From the NCBI GenBank assembly GCA_025353305.1, contig JANXQX010000091.1:1-28108 (forward strand): 28,108 bases of DNA. Reading direction: 5' to 3'. Below, piece by piece: positions 23,589 to 28,108 of the stretch. The position numbers and the translations under genes were made by a program. A model generated the notes under the pieces. The model ran no database searches. It was given only the letters and a program-made list of their open reading frames with translations, and had not been told where the DNA came from. The DNA comes from Holophagaceae bacterium. GTDB lineage: Bacteria > Acidobacteriota > Holophagae > Holophagales > Holophagaceae. The stretch's first letter is position 1. The number at the start of each line of letters is the position of its first letter.

Positions 23589-23828
23589 TTTTAAGAGGGA
23601 CTACCTGCTTTTTCCACGGGCCTGGCGCTTTCCTGTTGCTTGAACTGTGGGTTTCGCGGACGCAGCAATGGCGTGGGGTCTATTCCCTCGGCGCCATTAC
23701 ATTCTGCCTGGACTCCCCACATGCTTTCCACAGGGTCCACGGCGGCCGTTTTCCAGGTAGACTAAGGCTTTACCGGGTTGCTTCCGCAGTTTCTTTTCTT
23801 ACTCATCATCATCATCCTTGGGTGGACC
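23589..23828. other. dnaA-dnaN intergenic region, candidate oriC
   Basis: This 240 bp gap is the longest non-coding stretch in the window. It carries several CCAC words resembling DnaA boxes but none canonical: TTTTCCACG (23610-23618, 7 of 9), CTTTCCACA (23724-23732, 7 of 9), CTCCCCACA (23713-23721, 6 of 9) and, on the minus strand, AAACCCACA (23646-23654, 6 of 9). A pyrimidine-rich stretch and a (CAT)4 run (23804-23815) precede dnaN. If the altered DnaA reads a changed box, this cluster would be the place to expect it. No transcription terminator was seen after dnaA. Confidence 0.5.
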
Positions 23829-24962
23829 ATGAGCATTCAAATCCAAGTCTCGAAGGATCGTTTGGATAGAGCCTTGGGCATTCTGAAACACGCCTTGGAC
23901 CGTCGCGTCACACTTCCAATACTTCAACATGTGCTCCTACAACTCAAACAGGGAGAGATGACGCTGAGGGCGACGGATATGGAACTCGCCTTTGACGCAA
24001 CGCTGCCAGTAGATGGAGCAGGCGAACTGGTTGTTGCCATTCCAGGAAAGAAATTCATTGAAACCGTCAGGGCCTATCCAGATGGCGTTCTTACCTTGGA
24101 ATGGCCGGACAACACGAACCGCCTTTGGCTCCGCACCAAGGGGTATAACTCTGAGCACAATCTGCAACCAGGGGAAGGTTTTCCAGAACTGCCCACTCCA
24201 AGCGAAGCGTTGCCGACCGTAAGGCTTCCACTCGGATTACTTAAACAAGCAATTCAATTGGGCTCGTTGGCTGGTAGCCGCGATGCAACCAAGCCAACCC
24301 TTTTGGCAATCCTTCTCCATTTGAGCAAGACGTTTGTTCGTGTGGTTTCTACAGATGGATTTCGCCTTGCGGTGGCCGAAATCCAGCACCCCACAGGGCT
24401 AGCCGGAGACGTCCGCCTGATCATCCCCAAAAGGGCCCTGGACCTGCTGCATTCATTTCCTTCGCAGGATGGCGAGATCGAGCTCCAGTGGGACAACACA
24501 AGCCTGTTCATGGCCCAGCCCGGGCTGAAAATGTCCACCCGCCTCGTAACCGGGAACTATCCCGCCTATGAAAAAGTGCTTCCTGCGGAACTTCCCAAAC
24601 GCGTCATTTTGGATCGCGAGGACTTTCTGCGCACCCTACGCATCGCGGGCCTGAAGAAGGACGATTACAACAAAAACGTCAGGCTCTTTTTTGAATTTCC
24701 CAACCTGAAGGTGGTGTTTCAGCACCCCGACGAAGGTGTAAACCAGGGTATAATGGGCTTCTCGGGAGAAGAGGCGCCCTTTGAGTTGGCCTTCAATATT
24801 GATTACTTGACCGAATTGCTTGATCGCTTGCCGGGCCAGGAAGTTGTCTACCAGTTCAAGGACGAGGTGGGCCAGGGCATTTTCATGAGCCCCAGCCTTG
24901 AGGACTTGAGCTTCCGCTACATCCTGATGCCCGTTCGTTTTGCAAGCCCCGCCAACGTTTAA
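23829..24962 (+). CDS. dnaN: DNA polymerase III sliding clamp (beta subunit)
   Basis: This encodes 377 residues, normal for the clamp, with three repeated clamp domains of about 120 residues. Marks include LPILQHVLLQL, LRATDMELAF and a VVSTDGFRLAVAE segment; the C terminus is YILMPVRF, matching the usual ending of the family (x-Met-Pro-x-Arg). The dimeric ring encircles DNA and holds polymerase and repair proteins. ATG 23829 (MSIQIQVSKDRL) is the start. A longer reading from TTG 23778 would add a hydrophobic leader that no clamp has. GGTGGA sits just upstream. Next comes gyrB, 47 bp on, behind a ten-C tract. recF, often placed between dnaN and gyrB, is absent. Confidence 0.97.
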   Translation: MSIQIQVSKDRLDRALGILKHALDRRVTLPILQHVLLQLKQGEMTLRATDMELAFDATLPVDGAGELVVAIPGKKFIETVRAYPDGVLTLEWPDNTNRLWLRTKGYNSEHNLQPGEGFPELPTPSEALPTVRLPLGLLKQAIQLGSLAGSRDATKPTLLAILLHLSKTFVRVVSTDGFRLAVAEIQHPTGLAGDVRLIIPKRALDLLHSFPSQDGEIELQWDNTSLFMAQPGLKMSTRLVTGNYPAYEKVLPAELPKRVILDREDFLRTLRIAGLKKDDYNKNVRLFFEFPNLKVVFQHPDEGVNQGIMGFSGEEAPFELAFNIDYLTELLDRLPGQEVVYQFKDEVGQGIFMSPSLEDLSFRYILMPVRFASPANV

Positions 24963-24974
24963 CTGGTTTATCTG

Positions 24975-24984
24975 CCCCCCCCCC
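24975..24984. repeat. Ten-cytosine tract between dnaN and gyrB
   Basis: Ten consecutive C residues lie in the dnaN-gyrB gap, ending 25 bases before the gyrB ATG and followed by GCCC and an AT-rich AATAAATAAAA. Tracts of this length are prone to slippage in replication and sequencing. Confidence 0.9.
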
Positions 24985-25003
24985 GCCCAATAAATAAAAG
25001 TGA

Positions 25004-27694
<2,691 letters not shown>

Positions 27695-27756
27695 TTCGCT
27701 GGCCCAGGGGTCTCCCAGAATGCGATCACCAGGGAATCCGCTCGAGCAGCGTGCAA

Positions 27757-27772
27757 TGTTCCACGTAGAACA
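27757..27772. promoter_or_regulatory. parS-like centromere site 3, between gyrB and gyrA
   Basis: TGTTCCACGTAGAACA is one base away from the perfect palindrome TGTTCCACGTGGAACA. It ends 10 bp before the gyrA ATG, so bound ParB would sit over the gyrA leader. Its inner 14 bp are the exact reverse complement of the site at 10010-10023. Confidence 0.7.
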
Positions 27773-27782
27773 CGAGTAGCCC

Positions 27783-28108
27783 ATGACCCGAACCGAAACC
27801 ATCGAAATCGAAAAAGAAATGCGGAAATCCTACCTCGATTACGCCATGAGCGTGATCGTGGGCCGGGCGCTTCCGGATGTGAGGGACGGTCTCAAGCCGG
27901 TCCATCGCCGGGTGCTCTATGCCATGAAGGCCGCGAACAACGAATGGAACCGGGCCTACAGGAAGTCGGCGCGCACCGTCGGCGACGTCATCGGCAAATT
28001 CCACCCTCATGGCGATGTCCCGGCCTACGACACCTTGGTGCGCATGGCCCAGCCCTTCAGCCTGCGGCACATGCTGGTGGATGGTCAGGGAAACTTCGGC
28101 TCCATCGA
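27783..28108 (+). CDS. gyrA: DNA gyrase subunit A, 5' part
   Basis: The first 108 residues are present and the frame is open to the right edge. [20 protein letters not shown] and [13 protein letters not shown] are the standard GyrA opening, and the winged-helix segment with HPHGD and [14 protein letters not shown] follows. The catalytic Tyr lies beyond the window. GyrA cuts and rejoins DNA in the gyrase tetramer. The quinolone-determining region reads GDVPAYD where E. coli has GDSAVYD, so Val79 and Pro80 replace the equivalents of Ser83 and Ala84, while the Asp87 equivalent is kept. No strong ribosome site lies before the ATG. ParC is unlikely given the gyrB neighbour. Confidence 0.95.
   Translation, partial: MTRTETIEIEKEMRKSYLDYAMSVIVGRALPDVRDGLKPVHRRVLYAMKAANNEWNRAYRKSARTVGDVIGKFHPHGDVPAYDTLVRMAQPFSLRHMLVDGQGNFGSI

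Noticed and set aside
23804..23815. (CAT)4 repeat as a DnaA-trio unwinding element
   Set aside because: The trio pattern reads TAG or TAA 5' to 3' on the bound strand; CAT and its complement ATG are not in that phase.
23778..23828. N-terminal extension of dnaN from TTG giving a hydrophobic leader
   Set aside because: Sliding clamps are cytoplasmic and start near MSIQIQVSK; ATG 23829 with GGTGGA upstream fits better. The leader comes from the pyrimidine-rich and CAT-repeat DNA.

Overview
This window is the chromosomal replication-origin neighbourhood of a GC-rich (roughly 60% by eye), Gram-negative-type bacterium. The markers are a divergent pair of blocks around 22.0-23.8 kb: rpmH-rnpA-yidC-jag(khpB)-mnmE-gatB runs leftward on the minus strand, and dnaA-dnaN-gyrB-gyrA runs rightward on the plus strand. 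A lipoprotein signal, a YidC with a large periplasmic domain and a molybdate-binding protein with a Sec signal fit a two-membrane cell. My best guess at lineage is Acidobacteriota, class Holophagae (Geothrix/Holophaga-like). That rests on gene order and protein flavour recalled from memory, not on any search, and should be held loosely.

Layout. 1-4044: a truncated modA (minus), an M2-family zinc carboxydipeptidase (plus), a short cardiolipin-synthase-like phospholipase D protein (minus) and an OsmC-type peroxide-defence protein (plus). 4146-6848: a two-component module made of a GAF-PAS-HisKA-HATPase kinase with two C-terminal receiver domains, followed 9 bp later by a stand-alone receiver. 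6865-13034: nrdR, lon, a TPR protein, ftsY and ribD, all plus strand; ftsY and ribD overlap by 8 bp. 13119-14783: a large lipoprotein that looks like a metallopeptidase whose zinc site has been lost, with a PPC-like C-terminal domain. 14801-22002: a tightly packed minus-strand block, rpmH-rnpA-yidC-jag-mnmE-gatB-small membrane protein-PLP sulfur enzyme-thiS, several joined by stop/start overlaps. 22003-23828: the intergenic spaces flanking dnaA, where the origin most likely lies. 23829 to the end: dnaN, gyrB and the first 326 bp of gyrA. No gene-free stretch exceeds 300 bp; the longest is the 240 bp dnaA-dnaN gap. I saw no tRNA, rRNA, CRISPR array, transposase or phage gene.

How it fits together. 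The centre is the replication, translation and membrane-insertion core. DnaA starts replication, DnaN is the clamp, and gyrase relieves supercoils. RpmH and RnpA serve the ribosome and RNase P, FtsY and YidC handle membrane protein delivery and insertion, and GatB and MnmE act on tRNA. Three near-perfect copies of a 14 bp palindrome (consensus GTTCCACGTGGAAC, each with one mismatch) lie at 10010, 18778 and 27758 and look like parS centromere sites for ParB, consistent with an origin-proximal location. The most interesting deviations are in core proteins: a DnaA whose DNA-binding signature reads HHSTV instead of DHTTV, with no good canonical DnaA box nearby; a GyrA with Val-Pro at the quinolone-determining Ser-Ala pair; a GyrB about 255 residues longer than compact GyrB; and an MnmE with a degenerate guanine-specificity motif. 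I did not find a clear new multi-gene defence or mobile system here.
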